A DNA stretch of 64,000 nucleotides, from NCBI GenBank assembly GCA_902729415.1, contig CACVCF010000223.1, positions 186,001-250,000 of the forward strand, in the 5' to 3' direction. Made by a program: the position numbers and the translations under genes. Source of the DNA: Terasakiella magnetica. GTDB lineage: Bacteria; Pseudomonadota; Alphaproteobacteria; Rhodospirillales; Magnetospirillaceae. This document shows, one piece after another, positions 1-8,802 of the stretch. Position 1 is the stretch's first letter. Every line of letters begins with the position of its first letter. The notes under the pieces are model-generated. The model saw nothing but the letters and a program-made list of their open reading frames with translations. It searched no databases and had not been told where the DNA came from.

Positions 1-2
1 GG

Positions 3-1145
3 ACCGGCGGCGAGGCCGAGCGGGCCTTGGCGCTGCGGGCCTCATTGATCGCGGCGCTGGCCGCCGATGCGCCGGTTTCCGTTTCCCAACTGGTGACGGT
101 AGCGGCCTATTTTCCCCTCAACTCCCTTGCGCATTGCGCCCGCCTGCTGGAGCGGTCCTGGCCCGAAGCCGTCGATGCGCTGCTGACCCAGCAGATCCGG
201 GAGCCGGAAGTGGAGCGAGTCTACCGCGCAGCCCTTGCCCGGATAACGCCGATCGAGTGCGGTGTTTCCGAGCAGGTCCAGCGGCAATACGAGGAAAATC
301 CCTATCCACGATGGATCAAGGCCTCTCCCATCGACAAGCCCAGGGCGATCGACGCCATCTTGCGCCGGACATTTCCCTTCGCCCCCTTCACGCCGCTGGG
401 AAAGACGAGCGGCCTTGACGTTCTGATTGCTGGTTGCGGTACCGGCCAGCAGCCCATCGATGCGGCGCGGTCCTATCTGGGGGCGCGGATTCTGGCGGTC
501 GATCTCAGCCTCGCCAGTCTCGGCTATGCCAAGCGGAAGAGTGCCGAGCTTGACTTGGCCTCGATCGAATACGGACAGGCCGACATCATGACGCTGGGGG
601 GATTGGGCCGCAGCTTTGACGTCATCGAGGCATCGGGCGTGCTGCACCATCTCGGCGATCCGCTGGCGGGGTGGCGGGTGCTGTTATCGCTGCTGCGCCC
701 CGGCGGGGTCATGCGCATCGGTTTGTACAGTGCGGCGGCGCGGCGAGACGTGGTGCGGGGACGAGACTTCATCGCGGCGCGGAATTATCACCCGACGGTG
801 GAAGATATCCGCCGCTGCCGTCAGGATCTGATGGCCGCCGACAGCACGGGCGGTTTCCATTCGCTGTTATCCCTGAGCGATTTTTTCAGCGTCAGCGCCT
901 GCCGTGACCTGCTGTTTCATGTGCAGGAACACCGCATGACCCTGGACGGCATCGGCGTCTTCCTCAAGGACAATGACCCGGACTTTCTGGGCTTTGACAT
1001 CGACCGCCCCATCATCGACGCCTATACCCGGCGCTTTCCCGCCGACCGCGCCGCCACCGATTTGCGGCAGTGGCAGCGTTTCGAGGCTGAAAACCCCGAC
1101 ACCTTCCGCAGCATGTATCAGTTCTGGGTCCAGAAAGCGGGTTAG
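3..1145 (+). CDS. SAM-dependent methyltransferase, 5' truncated by window edge
   Basis: The reading frame is open from base 3 and no convincing start or ribosome site is seen, so the gene begins outside the window. About 380 residues are visible. A class I methyltransferase fold starts near residue 128 with the SAM-binding motif I (VLIAGCGTGQQ), followed by an acidic loop (AVDLS) and a motif IV region (FDVIEASGVLHHL). The first about 90 residues are helical and may be the end of a longer N-terminal region such as TPR repeats, as seen in many proteins of this type; that is inference. The substrate is not evident. It is convergent with the kinase gene at 1157. Confidence 0.75.
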   Translation, partial: TGGEAERALALRASLIAALAADAPVSVSQLVTVAAYFPLNSLAHCARLLERSWPEAVDALLTQQIREPEVERVYRAALARITPIECGVSEQVQRQYEENPYPRWIKASPIDKPRAIDAILRRTFPFAPFTPLGKTSGLDVLIAGCGTGQQPIDAARSYLGARILAVDLSLASLGYAKRKSAELDLASIEYGQADIMTLGGLGRSFDVIEASGVLHHLGDPLAGWRVLLSLLRPGGVMRIGLYSAAARRDVVRGRDFIAARNYHPTVEDIRRCRQDLMAADSTGGFHSLLSLSDFFSVSACRDLLFHVQEHRMTLDGIGVFLKDNDPDFLGFDIDRPIIDAYTRRFPADRAATDLRQWQRFEAENPDTFRSMYQFWVQKAG

Positions 1146-1156
1146 GCCCGCGGCCA

Positions 1157-4153
1157 TCAATCGCCGCGTTCTTCCCCTGCGATCCGGTTGCGGCCTTCTC
1201 GTTTGGCCCGGTAAAGCTGGACATCGGCCATGGCCACCAGGCTTTTGGCCGAATCCCGAGGCTGGCATTTGACGGTCAGAACTCCCAGACTGACCGTGAC
1301 GTGGTCGGCCACGCTGGAGCCGCTATGGGGGATGCGGAGCCCGGCGACGATGGAGCGGACCCGCTCTGCCAGCGCCGTGGCTCCGCGATAATCGGTATCG
1401 GGCAGGATGATGCAGAACTCCTCGCCGCCATAGCGGGCGCTATGGTCGGAGGAGCGGCTGGCGGCGCTGCGGATGACATAGCCGATCTGTCTCAGGCAAT
1501 CGTCACCGGCGACATGGCCGTAGGTGTCGTTGAAGATCTTGAAGTGATCGACGTCGAGCAGGATCAGCGACAGCATTCCCTTGGACCGCCGCAACCGCCG
1601 CAATTCCATCTCCAGCATCTCGTCGAAGCGGCGCCGGTTGATAAGGCCGGTCAAGCCATCGACCTCGGCCAGGATGGTCAGACCGTCGCGGGTTTTTTTC
1701 AGCTCGATCTGGTTGCGGATCCGCATGCGGATGATGGGTGCGGAAATCGGCTTGGCAACGTAATCAGCCGCGCCGACTTCCAGCCCACGGATTTCGGCAT
1801 CGATATCGCCAAGGGAGGTGATGAAGATTACCGGAATATCGGCCGTCGCCGGATAGGCCTTGAGGTGCGAGCAGACCTCATACCCGTTCATGCCGGGCAT
1901 CATGATGTCGAGTAAAATCAGGTCGGGGCTGGCGCGACGGGCCAATTCAAGCGCCTTGGCGCCGTCCGAGGCGACGACGATCTCGTGCTCTCCCCCGAGG
2001 ATGTCGTGCAAGATCTGGATGTTGAGCGGGTCGTCGTCGATGACCAGGATCTTGGTGTCCTTGGGTGGCCGCGATGCATCGAGGCTGGCCCCTGATTCCT
2101 GGCCGGTGGCGGGGGGGTGGCCGCCCGCTGATTCCAGGGCCTTCGCACTTGCCAATGCCGGCAGCAACGCCGCCTCAAGGGTATCGATCCGGAGGGCGAG
2201 ATCCGTCCGGCCGTCACGAAGGGCGGTTTCGACGTCGTTGGCGGCGGCAAAGAGCCGGACGGCTTCGACGGTGCCCGCCACGCCCCGCAGGGAGTGGGAC
2301 AGGCGCTGGGCCTCGGTGCGGTTGCCCTCTTGGATCAGGCGGCGCAGATCGGCCGCCGCCCCGGCGAAATGCTGGTGAAATCCAATGATCACCTCGCGCA
2401 GAAGCTTGCGGTTGCCATCGATACGCTTGAGGGCGACGGCAATGTCGAAGGGAGGAAGGTCGTCGGGTAAGGCGCCGTCGATGATGGCGGGCCAGGGCGG
2501 GGCAACCGCCATGGTGGACCGGCTCAGCCAGCGCCTCAATGTGTCGTGGAGGATAACAGCGTCGATCGGCTTGGTGATGATGTCATCCATGCCCGCGTCC
2601 CGGCATTTTCGAAGCTCTTCCTCCCTGGCCAGGGCGGTCAGGCCGATGATGGGAAGCCGGTTGGTGCCGATCTGCCGACGGATCAGGCGAGTGGCCTCGA
2701 TGCCGTCCATCTCCGGCATTTCGACGTCCATCAGGACCGCGTCGTAAGCGTCGTGGCCGTCCATGACGGCGTTCACCGCCAATCGTCCGTTACCGACGGT
2801 ATCGGTCTTTATTCCAATGGCCCGCAGCAGGGTTTCCGCCACCTTCTGGTTGATGGGATTATCCTCGACGATCAGGACATGGGCCGGTGGTAACTCATTC
2901 TCGGTCTGTGGTGGCGCGACGGGGGACTCAAACGCTCCCTTGATTTTTTCTGAGAATTCAAACGGCACCTCGAACCAGAATGTGCTGCCCTCTCCCAGAC
3001 AACTGTCGACGCCGATCCGTCCCGCCATGGCATCGATGATCTTCTTGCAGATGGCAAGGCCGAGGCCGGTACCGCCAAAGCGGCGGCTGATCGAGGCGTC
3101 GGCCTGGGCATAGGCCTGGAACAGGCACGGCTTGGCCTTGTCGGAGACGCCGATGCCGGTATCGGTGACGGAGAAGTGGAGCAGGGCGCCGGTCGCCGTC
3201 CGGCTGGTGACGGTGACGGCCATGACCACGCTGCCGTGCTCGGTGAACTTGATGGCGTTGCTGACCAGATTGAGCAGCACCTGACGCAGCCGGGTGGGGT
3301 CTCCCTTGAGGTGGCGCGGCACCGATTCATCGGCGTGCATGGACAGCAGCACCCCCTTCTCGGCGGCACGGGACGCCAGCAGCGCGGTGATACTTGACCC
3401 CAGACGCCAGAGGTCGAAATCCACCTGCTCCAGTTCCAGCCGCCCGGACTCCAGCTTCGAGAAGCTGAGGACGTCATCGACGATGGTCAGCAGCGCATGG
3501 CTGGAATAGTGGATGGTCTCGACCCAGTCGCTCTGGCGGGCGTCGAGGGTGCTGCCGCGGAGAAGCTGCAGCATTCCGATGATACCGTTCAGGGGCGTGC
3601 GGATTTCATGACTCATCATCGCCAGGAACTCGGATTTGGCGTGGGCGCCCTGTTCCGCCTCGATCTTGGCGCGGCGCAGGGCGTCATCGGTCTGGCGGCG
3701 TTCGGTGATGTCGCGGATGATCCCGATGAACAGCCGTCCCTGCGCCCCCGACCACGACGAGACCGTAAGCTCGATAGGGAATTCGCTGCCATCGCTGCGC
3801 AAGGCGTACAACTCGCGGGTCTTGCCCGAGAATGGAATCCGGCTGCCTTGGCAAAGACCGGCCACCCCGGCCTCGTGACCGGCCCGATAGCGCTCGGGGA
3901 TCAGCACTTGAAGCGGACGCCCGATCATCGCCGCCGCGTCATGGCCGAAGATCCCCTCGGCCCCGCGATTCCACGACAAGATCACGCTGTGCTGGTCGAT
4001 GGTGATGATGGCATCCGCCGCCACGGTGGTGAGGGAGGCAAAGCGCGCCTCGCTGCCGGCATTGCGATTGAAGAACCGCAGTCTCAGCAATAGGCCGACG
4101 GCAAGAAGGGCGGTGATCGCGGCAAGAACAGCCAGTGGCAGGCTCTCCGTCAT
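1157..4153 (-). CDS. Hybrid sensor histidine kinase / response regulator with Hpt and GGDEF diguanylate cyclase
   Basis: 998 residues. Order: one N-terminal membrane helix (about 7-27), PAS (35-150), HisKA with phosphoacceptor His182, HATPase (about 285-400), receiver 1 with Asp476, Hpt with His620, receiver 2 with Asp749, and GGDEF (about 830-990). The cyclase motif is intact (GGEEF, 909-913), and an RxxD inhibitory site (RSSD, 900-903) sits five residues before it, so product-inhibited c-di-GMP synthesis is expected. The whole phosphorelay lies in one chain with the output domain. It starts 16 bases after the hemerythrin-EAL gene stops, so both are probably one leftward operon with opposing c-di-GMP activities. 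The signal sensed by the PAS domain cannot be told. Confidence 0.93.
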   Translation of the reverse strand: MTESLPLAVLAAITALLAVGLLLRLRFFNRNAGSEARFASLTTVAADAIITIDQHSVILSWNRGAEGIFGHDAAAMIGRPLQVLIPERYRAGHEAGVAGLCQGSRIPFSGKTRELYALRSDGSEFPIELTVSSWSGAQGRLFIGIIRDITERRQTDDALRRAKIEAEQGAHAKSEFLAMMSHEIRTPLNGIIGMLQLLRGSTLDARQSDWVETIHYSSHALLTIVDDVLSFSKLESGRLELEQVDFDLWRLGSSITALLASRAAEKGVLLSMHADESVPRHLKGDPTRLRQVLLNLVSNAIKFTEHGSVVMAVTVTSRTATGALLHFSVTDTGIGVSDKAKPCLFQAYAQADASISRRFGGTGLGLAICKKIIDAMAGRIGVDSCLGEGSTFWFEVPFEFSEKIKGAFESPVAPPQTENELPPAHVLIVEDNPINQKVAETLLRAIGIKTDTVGNGRLAVNAVMDGHDAYDAVLMDVEMPEMDGIEATRLIRRQIGTNRLPIIGLTALAREEELRKCRDAGMDDIITKPIDAVILHDTLRRWLSRSTMAVAPPWPAIIDGALPDDLPPFDIAVALKRIDGNRKLLREVIIGFHQHFAGAAADLRRLIQEGNRTEAQRLSHSLRGVAGTVEAVRLFAAANDVETALRDGRTDLALRIDTLEAALLPALASAKALESAGGHPPATGQESGASLDASRPPKDTKILVIDDDPLNIQILHDILGGEHEIVVASDGAKALELARRASPDLILLDIMMPGMNGYEVCSHLKAYPATADIPVIFITSLGDIDAEIRGLEVGAADYVAKPISAPIIRMRIRNQIELKKTRDGLTILAEVDGLTGLINRRRFDEMLEMELRRLRRSKGMLSLILLDVDHFKIFNDTYGHVAGDDCLRQIGYVIRSAASRSSDHSARYGGEEFCIILPDTDYRGATALAERVRSIVAGLRIPHSGSSVADHVTVSLGVLTVKCQPRDSAKSLVAMADVQLYRAKREGRNRIAGEERGD

Positions 4154-4169
4154 GGCCTATTCCTTGATC

Positions 4170-5447
4170 TCAGTTGCAGCCCACCGGGGTAGGGAGAGGT
4201 TTCGCCGCCAGCAATTCGAACGCCTGCGGCGCCGCCAGGGCCGGGGCGATGGTATATCCCTGAACCAGATCGCATCCGGCTAGTTCCAGCGCCTCGGCCT
4301 GTTCCGGCGTTTCCACGCCCTCGGCGACGACGGTCATGCCCAGGCCATGGCCCAGACGAATGATAGCATCGACCAGGATGCAGCTGTCGAGGGAGGCTGG
4401 CATGTCGTCGATGAAACTCTTGTCGATCTTGACCGTCGAGGCGCTGAACCGCTTCAGATAGGCCAGCGACGAATAGCCGGTACCGAAATCATCAATGGCG
4501 ATCCCCACCCCCATTCCGGTCAGGCTGTCGATGGTGCCCCGCAGCGACGGTTCCATCATCACTCCTTCGGTGATCTCCAGTTCGAGGCTGGCGGGGTTCA
4601 GTCCTGTGCTTGCCAGGGTGGCGGCAACCAGGGTGGCGAAATCCCCGCTTCCGCTCAGTTGATGGGGCGAGACATTGACGGCGATGGAGGCGGCATGACC
4701 GCTGGCGGCCCAGCGGGCGGCCTCGTGGCACGATGCAGCAAGCATTGCCTCTCCCAATTCCAGCACCAGACCGGCTTGTTCGGCGATGGGAATGAAGCGG
4801 ATGGGCGGAACCATGCCCCAGCGCGGGTCCGACCAGCGCGCCAGCGCCTCGAAGCCGATGATCCGCTTGCGGAACAGGTCGAATTTCGGCTGGAAGAACG
4901 GCACGATGCGGCCGTGACGGATGGCCTGGGGGAGGGCGTCGGCCAGTAAAGTGTCGCTTGGGGCCGGGCGGGACGCCGATTCGATGCCGAATGCGGGAGG
5001 CGGGCTGGCCGGAGTGCGGGTGGTTACCTCGAACGACGGGTAAAGATCGAGATCCTCGCGGTTGATCCGCTGTTCCAATGCTCCCAGAACCGCCACCGTC
5101 TCGGTGACAAAGCGGGCAGGGTCACGGCTGATGGCCTGGGGGCCGGGCCAAGACCGCCGATAGCCGTCGAACTCGGCCTTCATCCCCCCCATCTCAACCT
5201 CGAAACGGTCGGCAATGGCCTGAAGATGGGCAACCGGCCAGCTCCGCAGCTTGGGATAGAGAAGGCGGTCTTCCAGTGCCAGATGGATCGAGAATTTGCC
5301 GAACAGCTCCCGGAGGATGGTGGCGACCGCCCCCGGATCGCGTTCGACGCGCTCGGTATCGAGCATGTCGTAGATCCGCCCCATCATCTCCCGCATCTGG
5401 TGGTGATGGCGGCGGAAACTGATGGTCGCGGCGGGATGCGGAACCAT
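4170..5447 (-). CDS. Hemerythrin-EAL protein, putative oxygen-responsive c-di-GMP phosphodiesterase
   Basis: 425 residues. The N-terminal about 140 residues form a hemerythrin-like HHE domain: a His-rich first helix (RHHHQM) and a later HLALEDRLLYPKL helix supply typical di-iron ligands. The C-terminal about 245 residues are an EAL domain. The signature FEALARW, the metal-binding LEITEG and IDDFGTGYSS segments, the KIDKSFI lysine and VVAEGVET are all present, so it should hydrolyse c-di-GMP. Hemerythrin domains bind O2 or report redox state, so activity is probably tuned by oxygen (inference). First gene of the leftward pair with the GGDEF hybrid kinase. Confidence 0.9.
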   Translation of the reverse strand: MVPHPAATISFRRHHHQMREMMGRIYDMLDTERVERDPGAVATILRELFGKFSIHLALEDRLLYPKLRSWPVAHLQAIADRFEVEMGGMKAEFDGYRRSWPGPQAISRDPARFVTETVAVLGALEQRINREDLDLYPSFEVTTRTPASPPPAFGIESASRPAPSDTLLADALPQAIRHGRIVPFFQPKFDLFRKRIIGFEALARWSDPRWGMVPPIRFIPIAEQAGLVLELGEAMLAASCHEAARWAASGHAASIAVNVSPHQLSGSGDFATLVAATLASTGLNPASLELEITEGVMMEPSLRGTIDSLTGMGVGIAIDDFGTGYSSLAYLKRFSASTVKIDKSFIDDMPASLDSCILVDAIIRLGHGLGMTVVAEGVETPEQAEALELAGCDLVQGYTIAPALAAPQAFELLAAKPLPTPVGCN

Positions 5448-5876
5448 GTCTACGGTTCTCCGGCAAGAGCGCGCGGCGGCAGGCGGCGGATAAGGTGGAG
5501 GGGCATGGGCACATCTTTCCTGGCGTCGGGGATCGACCCAATACGATGGTAATGGTCACGCCGTTCTTTGAGCCTTGACGTTGGTTAGCCTACTAAAATA
5601 GTTGGATATGCGGCGCCGCCCCCACCATGGATAATGGTTCCGCTCGATGCACTATGATTTTCCCACTCTAAGCCTCGATTAAAAAAATATCAGAGGATGC
5701 CTTGGTATGGGGAGGATCATAAAAAATATTTTAAATCAATGGATTGAGCGGTACCCCGCAAGGGGGGAATAGAATGACCCTGCTGAGATCATGGTTGACT
5801 AGTCTGCTTGGTTTTGCTTGGCTCGATAACATGCACAGAAGATGCATCTATAGATAATCTAGAGATGGAGGCCATC
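5448..5876. other. Intergenic region between divergent genes
   Basis: About 430 bases with no credible gene. It is clearly AT-richer than its surroundings (for example 5681-5745) and must hold the leftward promoter for the EAL-GGDEF pair and the rightward promoter for the exported protein. A perfect inverted repeat TCAAT-GG-ATTGA lies at 5736-5747 and could be a regulator site. I cannot fix a -10/-35 pair with confidence. A TTGACT hexamer occurs at 5795. Confidence 0.5.
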
Positions 5877-6155
5877 ATGACCAAGAAAATCACTGCGATC
5901 TTGTCCGCCTTTGCCCTTGGGGTCTGGGCCGCTCCGGCCATGGCCGCGCCGCCGACCTCACCCGATTTGTCGAAGGCGGCCGATGTGATGGCGGTCGGTA
6001 ATCCGCACCCCATTCACCAAATCGCTGCGGCTGACGAGATACATCTTGAAAACAAGCGGATCGAGGAGCGCCGCCGCGCCGAGCTGTCCGAGTGGGAAAT
6101 GCTGTTCGGGCGCCACTTATTCCCCGCCATGGGGGTGGGGGGGCACGTGCGCTGA
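5877..6155 (+). CDS. Small exported protein of unknown function
   Basis: 92 residues. I chose the ATG at 5877 because a GGAGG-like site lies just before it and because it starts a clean signal peptide (MTKKIT..., hydrophobic core, cleavage after AMA at about residue 23). The mature part is short, His- and Glu-rich, with a charged helix (ENKRIEERRRAE) and no recognised domain. It lies 74 bases before the heme-copper subunit II gene and may be co-transcribed. I do not recognise a family. Confidence 0.6.
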   Translation: MTKKITAILSAFALGVWAAPAMAAPPTSPDLSKAADVMAVGNPHPIHQIAAADEIHLENKRIEERRRAELSEWEMLFGRHLFPAMGVGGHVR

Positions 6156-6229
6156 TCTGCCCGATGGAGCGGCTTTGACTGCTTCTAAATAGGCATTTCC
6201 GTACCATTTTACCTGAAAGGAGCGCCCGA

Positions 6230-6757
6230 ATGGTTCAGTCCATTGCCTGGGTAATCACAATGATCGCCATGGGAGCCATCGCCCTTAGCTTCCTATGGGT
6301 TGCCGTCGGTGTTGGCAATATCGTCGAGTATCACGGCGTCGTTCACCAAGCCTACAAGCTTCGCAAGCTGCTGTTCGTCATCTTACTGGTGGTGTCGGGC
6401 GCGGTCAGCGCCACCACCTTGGGCGGCCTGCCCTATACCGCGGCGCAAGGGGCCGGTTTTGGCCAGACCCAAGTGGTTGATGCGGTTGGTGCGCGCTGGC
6501 AGTGGGAGCTTTCGACCGACCGGTTTGTCGCCGGGCAGCCGGTGCAATTCCGCGTCACCTCGACCGACGTGACCCACGGCTTTGGCATTTATGACGAGTC
6601 GATGCGGCTGCTGGCTCAGACGCAGGCCATGCCGGGATACACCAATGTCCTGACCTATACCTTCGCCCGGCCCGGCACCTATCACCTGCTTTGCCTCGAA
6701 TATTGCGGTGTCGCTCATCATGGGATGATGGGCGAATTCACCGTCGTCGATCGCTGA
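6230..6757 (+). CDS. Heme-copper reductase subunit II with CuA site (NorS-like)
   Basis: 175 residues, preceded by AAAGGAG. Two N-terminal membrane helices (about 5-28 and 45-65) are followed by a periplasmic cupredoxin domain. The CuA ligand set is complete: His116, Cys155, Glu157, Cys159, His163, Met166. It would take electrons from a cytochrome or small copper protein and pass them to subunit I, encoded 12 bases downstream. The order CuA subunit, subunit I, SCO/SenC, membrane orf matches the norS-norY-senC-orf1 arrangement described in ammonia oxidisers, so it may belong to a nitric oxide reductase rather than an oxygen reductase (inference). Confidence 0.85.
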   Translation: MVQSIAWVITMIAMGAIALSFLWVAVGVGNIVEYHGVVHQAYKLRKLLFVILLVVSGAVSATTLGGLPYTAAQGAGFGQTQVVDAVGARWQWELSTDRFVAGQPVQFRVTSTDVTHGFGIYDESMRLLAQTQAMPGYTNVLTYTFARPGTYHLLCLEYCGVAHHGMMGEFTVVDR

Positions 6758-6769
6758 AGGAGTTCGGCT

Positions 6770-8209
6770 ATGGTTACCCATCCTGATCTTGTTCCGACCC
6801 TGGGCGCCCGGCGTGCCGTCATCGCCTATCTTGCCGTGTTCGGGGCCGTGCTGTTGCTGATGATGGCGCTGGGGCTTCTCATGCGCCTTAACCAGGGCGC
6901 GCTGGTGACGCTGCCGCCTGAAATCTTCTACCAGAGCATGACGGTCCACGGCACGGGAATGGTCGGTGTCGCCAGTATCGGCGGCGCCGCGGTGCTGTGG
7001 TATTTCCTGGGCCGTTACGTCCGGCTGACCACCTGGGTTTTCGTGCTGAACCTGCTGACGTTCACCGTCGGGGCGGCAATGATTTTGTTTGCCGATTTTG
7101 TCGGTGGGTTCGCCGCCGCCTGGACCTTCTTGTTCCCACTGCCCGCCAAGGCGGGTGGACAGTGGGAGCAATGGGCGGCAATGGTGCATTTGGGCGGGTT
7201 ACTGCTGATCGGAACCGGCTTTCTGCTGTTCCATCTCGACACCGCGCGCGCCATTCTCGGCCGCTATGGCAGCCTGACCCGAGCCCTGGGCTGGCCCAGC
7301 CTGTTCGGCAATGATCCCGAGCCGCCGCCGCCGACCATCGTGGCCAGCACCATGGTCCTGATCGTCAATACCATGGGGCTGGTGTTCGGCGCGTCGGTGC
7401 TGGTGATCAGCCTGATCAATCTGGTGGTGCCGCAATTCACGATCGACGCCCTGATCGCCAAGAACATGATCTACTTCTTCGGTCACGTCTTTATCAACGC
7501 CACCATCTATATGGCGGTGATCGTGGTCTACGAGCTGCTGCCTGAATACACCGGCCGGCCATGGAAGCCCAACCGGCCGTTCCTGGCGGCCTGGACGCTT
7601 TCGACCGTGCTGGTCATGGTCGCTTATCCGCATCATCTGCTGATGGATTTCGGTATGCCGCACTGGCTGCTGATCCTCGGCCAGATCGTTTCCTATGTCA
7701 GCGGTTTACCGATCCTGGTCGTCACCGCCTTCGGGGCACTGATGATCGTCTACCGGTCGGGGCTGCGCTGGGATCTGGCGGCCGGTCTGCTGTTCATCGG
7801 GGTCTTCGGATGGGCCGCTGGGGTGGTTCCTGCCATCATTGATGCGACTATCATCGTCAATTCCGTAATGCACAACACCCTTTGGGTTCCCGGTCACTTC
7901 CACACTTATCTTCTGTTGGGGCAGGTGGCGATGGTGTTGGGATTCGTTGCCTGGACCGGTAAGACGCGGGCCTCGCAGCTCTTCAACGCCCTTGCCTTCT
8001 GGATCTTCGTGGCCGGGGGAATCGGTTTGACCCAGTCCTTCTTGTATGCCGGGCGCCTGGGGATTCCGCGGCGGTTTGCCGAGTATCTGCCGGAATGGAT
8101 CGGCCAAGCCCGGATCGGTGCTTTTTCTGCGGCGCTGGTGGTCATTGGAACCGTTATGCTGGTGGGGCCGTTGTTCATCCGTCTCAACCGCGCCATGGCG
8201 GTGCGGTGA
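6770..8209 (+). CDS. Heme-copper reductase subunit I, putative nitric oxide reductase (NorY/sNOR-like)
   Basis: 479 residues, about 12 membrane helices. All six metal-binding histidines are visible: His60 and His378 (low-spin heme), His376 (high-spin heme), and His239, His288 and His289 (CuB). In oxygen-reducing A and B families the CuB histidine is followed four residues later by the cross-linked Tyr (motif GHPEVY). Here the motif is GHVFIN, so residue 243 is Asn and the tyrosine is absent. Nitric oxide reductases of this superfamily lack that Tyr. Together with the SenC and orf1 neighbours, this points to an sNOR-type enzyme. An unusual B-type oxidase remains the alternative. Confidence 0.85.
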   Translation: MVTHPDLVPTLGARRAVIAYLAVFGAVLLLMMALGLLMRLNQGALVTLPPEIFYQSMTVHGTGMVGVASIGGAAVLWYFLGRYVRLTTWVFVLNLLTFTVGAAMILFADFVGGFAAAWTFLFPLPAKAGGQWEQWAAMVHLGGLLLIGTGFLLFHLDTARAILGRYGSLTRALGWPSLFGNDPEPPPPTIVASTMVLIVNTMGLVFGASVLVISLINLVVPQFTIDALIAKNMIYFFGHVFINATIYMAVIVVYELLPEYTGRPWKPNRPFLAAWTLSTVLVMVAYPHHLLMDFGMPHWLLILGQIVSYVSGLPILVVTAFGALMIVYRSGLRWDLAAGLLFIGVFGWAAGVVPAIIDATIIVNSVMHNTLWVPGHFHTYLLLGQVAMVLGFVAWTGKTRASQLFNALAFWIFVAGGIGLTQSFLYAGRLGIPRRFAEYLPEWIGQARIGAFSAALVVIGTVMLVGPLFIRLNRAMAVR

Positions 8210-8802
8210 TGATGCGGAGCCTGTTCCTGGCGCTGACCGTTGCCGTCATCGCCATGGCGGTCTTCGGGTCGGCCACCGAGGGTTTCCGGGTATTTACCAC
8301 CGAAGGCGCCCGACGGTACGCGGTGGAGCAGGCTCCGCATCAACTTCCCGCCGTAACCTTGGAGGACCAGGACGGGCGTAGCTTCAGCCTGGACTCGCTT
8401 CAGGGGCGGGTTGTTTTGATCGAGTTCATCTACACCCGCTGCCCAACCGTCTGCTCGGCCTTGGGTGACGTGTTCGCCCGGCTGGCCCGCGCCTTGCCGG
8501 GAACGGTCCTGCTCAGCATCAGTTTCGACATCGAGCATGATGGCCGCGCCGAGCTTCGGCGATACGCCGACAGCCACGGGGCCGATGGCGATGAGTGGCG
8601 CGTGGCCCGTCCGGTCCACGGCCAAGACCTCGGGCCGCTTCTGGATGGGGCAGGGGTGGTGGTGATCGCCGATGGCTGGGGGGGGTATCAGCACAATGCG
8701 GCGGTTCACCTGCTCGACCGTCACGGGCGCCTTGTCCGTATTCTTGATTTCGATCCTCTGTCCGTTCTGATCGACGAGGTGACGCCATGGCTGAAATCTT
8801 GA
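8209..8802 (+). CDS. senC: SCO1/SenC family copper chaperone
   Basis: 197 residues. It starts at the ATG overlapping the stop of subunit I (TGATG) and begins with an uncleaved or signal-anchor helix (about 4-20). The thioredoxin-like fold carries the copper-binding CPTVC pair (Cys78 and Cys82) and a downstream His in YQHNAAVH. SCO proteins deliver copper to the CuA centre of subunit II, in keeping with the neighbouring gene order. Its stop lies 16 bases inside the next gene, so translation is probably coupled. Confidence 0.9.
   Translation: MMRSLFLALTVAVIAMAVFGSATEGFRVFTTEGARRYAVEQAPHQLPAVTLEDQDGRSFSLDSLQGRVVLIEFIYTRCPTVCSALGDVFARLARALPGTVLLSISFDIEHDGRAELRRYADSHGADGDEWRVARPVHGQDLGPLLDGAGVVVIADGWGGYQHNAAVHLLDRHGRLVRILDFDPLSVLIDEVTPWLKS

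Noticed and set aside
6230..8209. Ordinary aa3 or cbb3 cytochrome oxidase
   Set aside because: There is no GHPEVY tyrosine, no ccoO/ccoP-type cytochrome subunits and no subunit III. The NorSY-like reading fits better.
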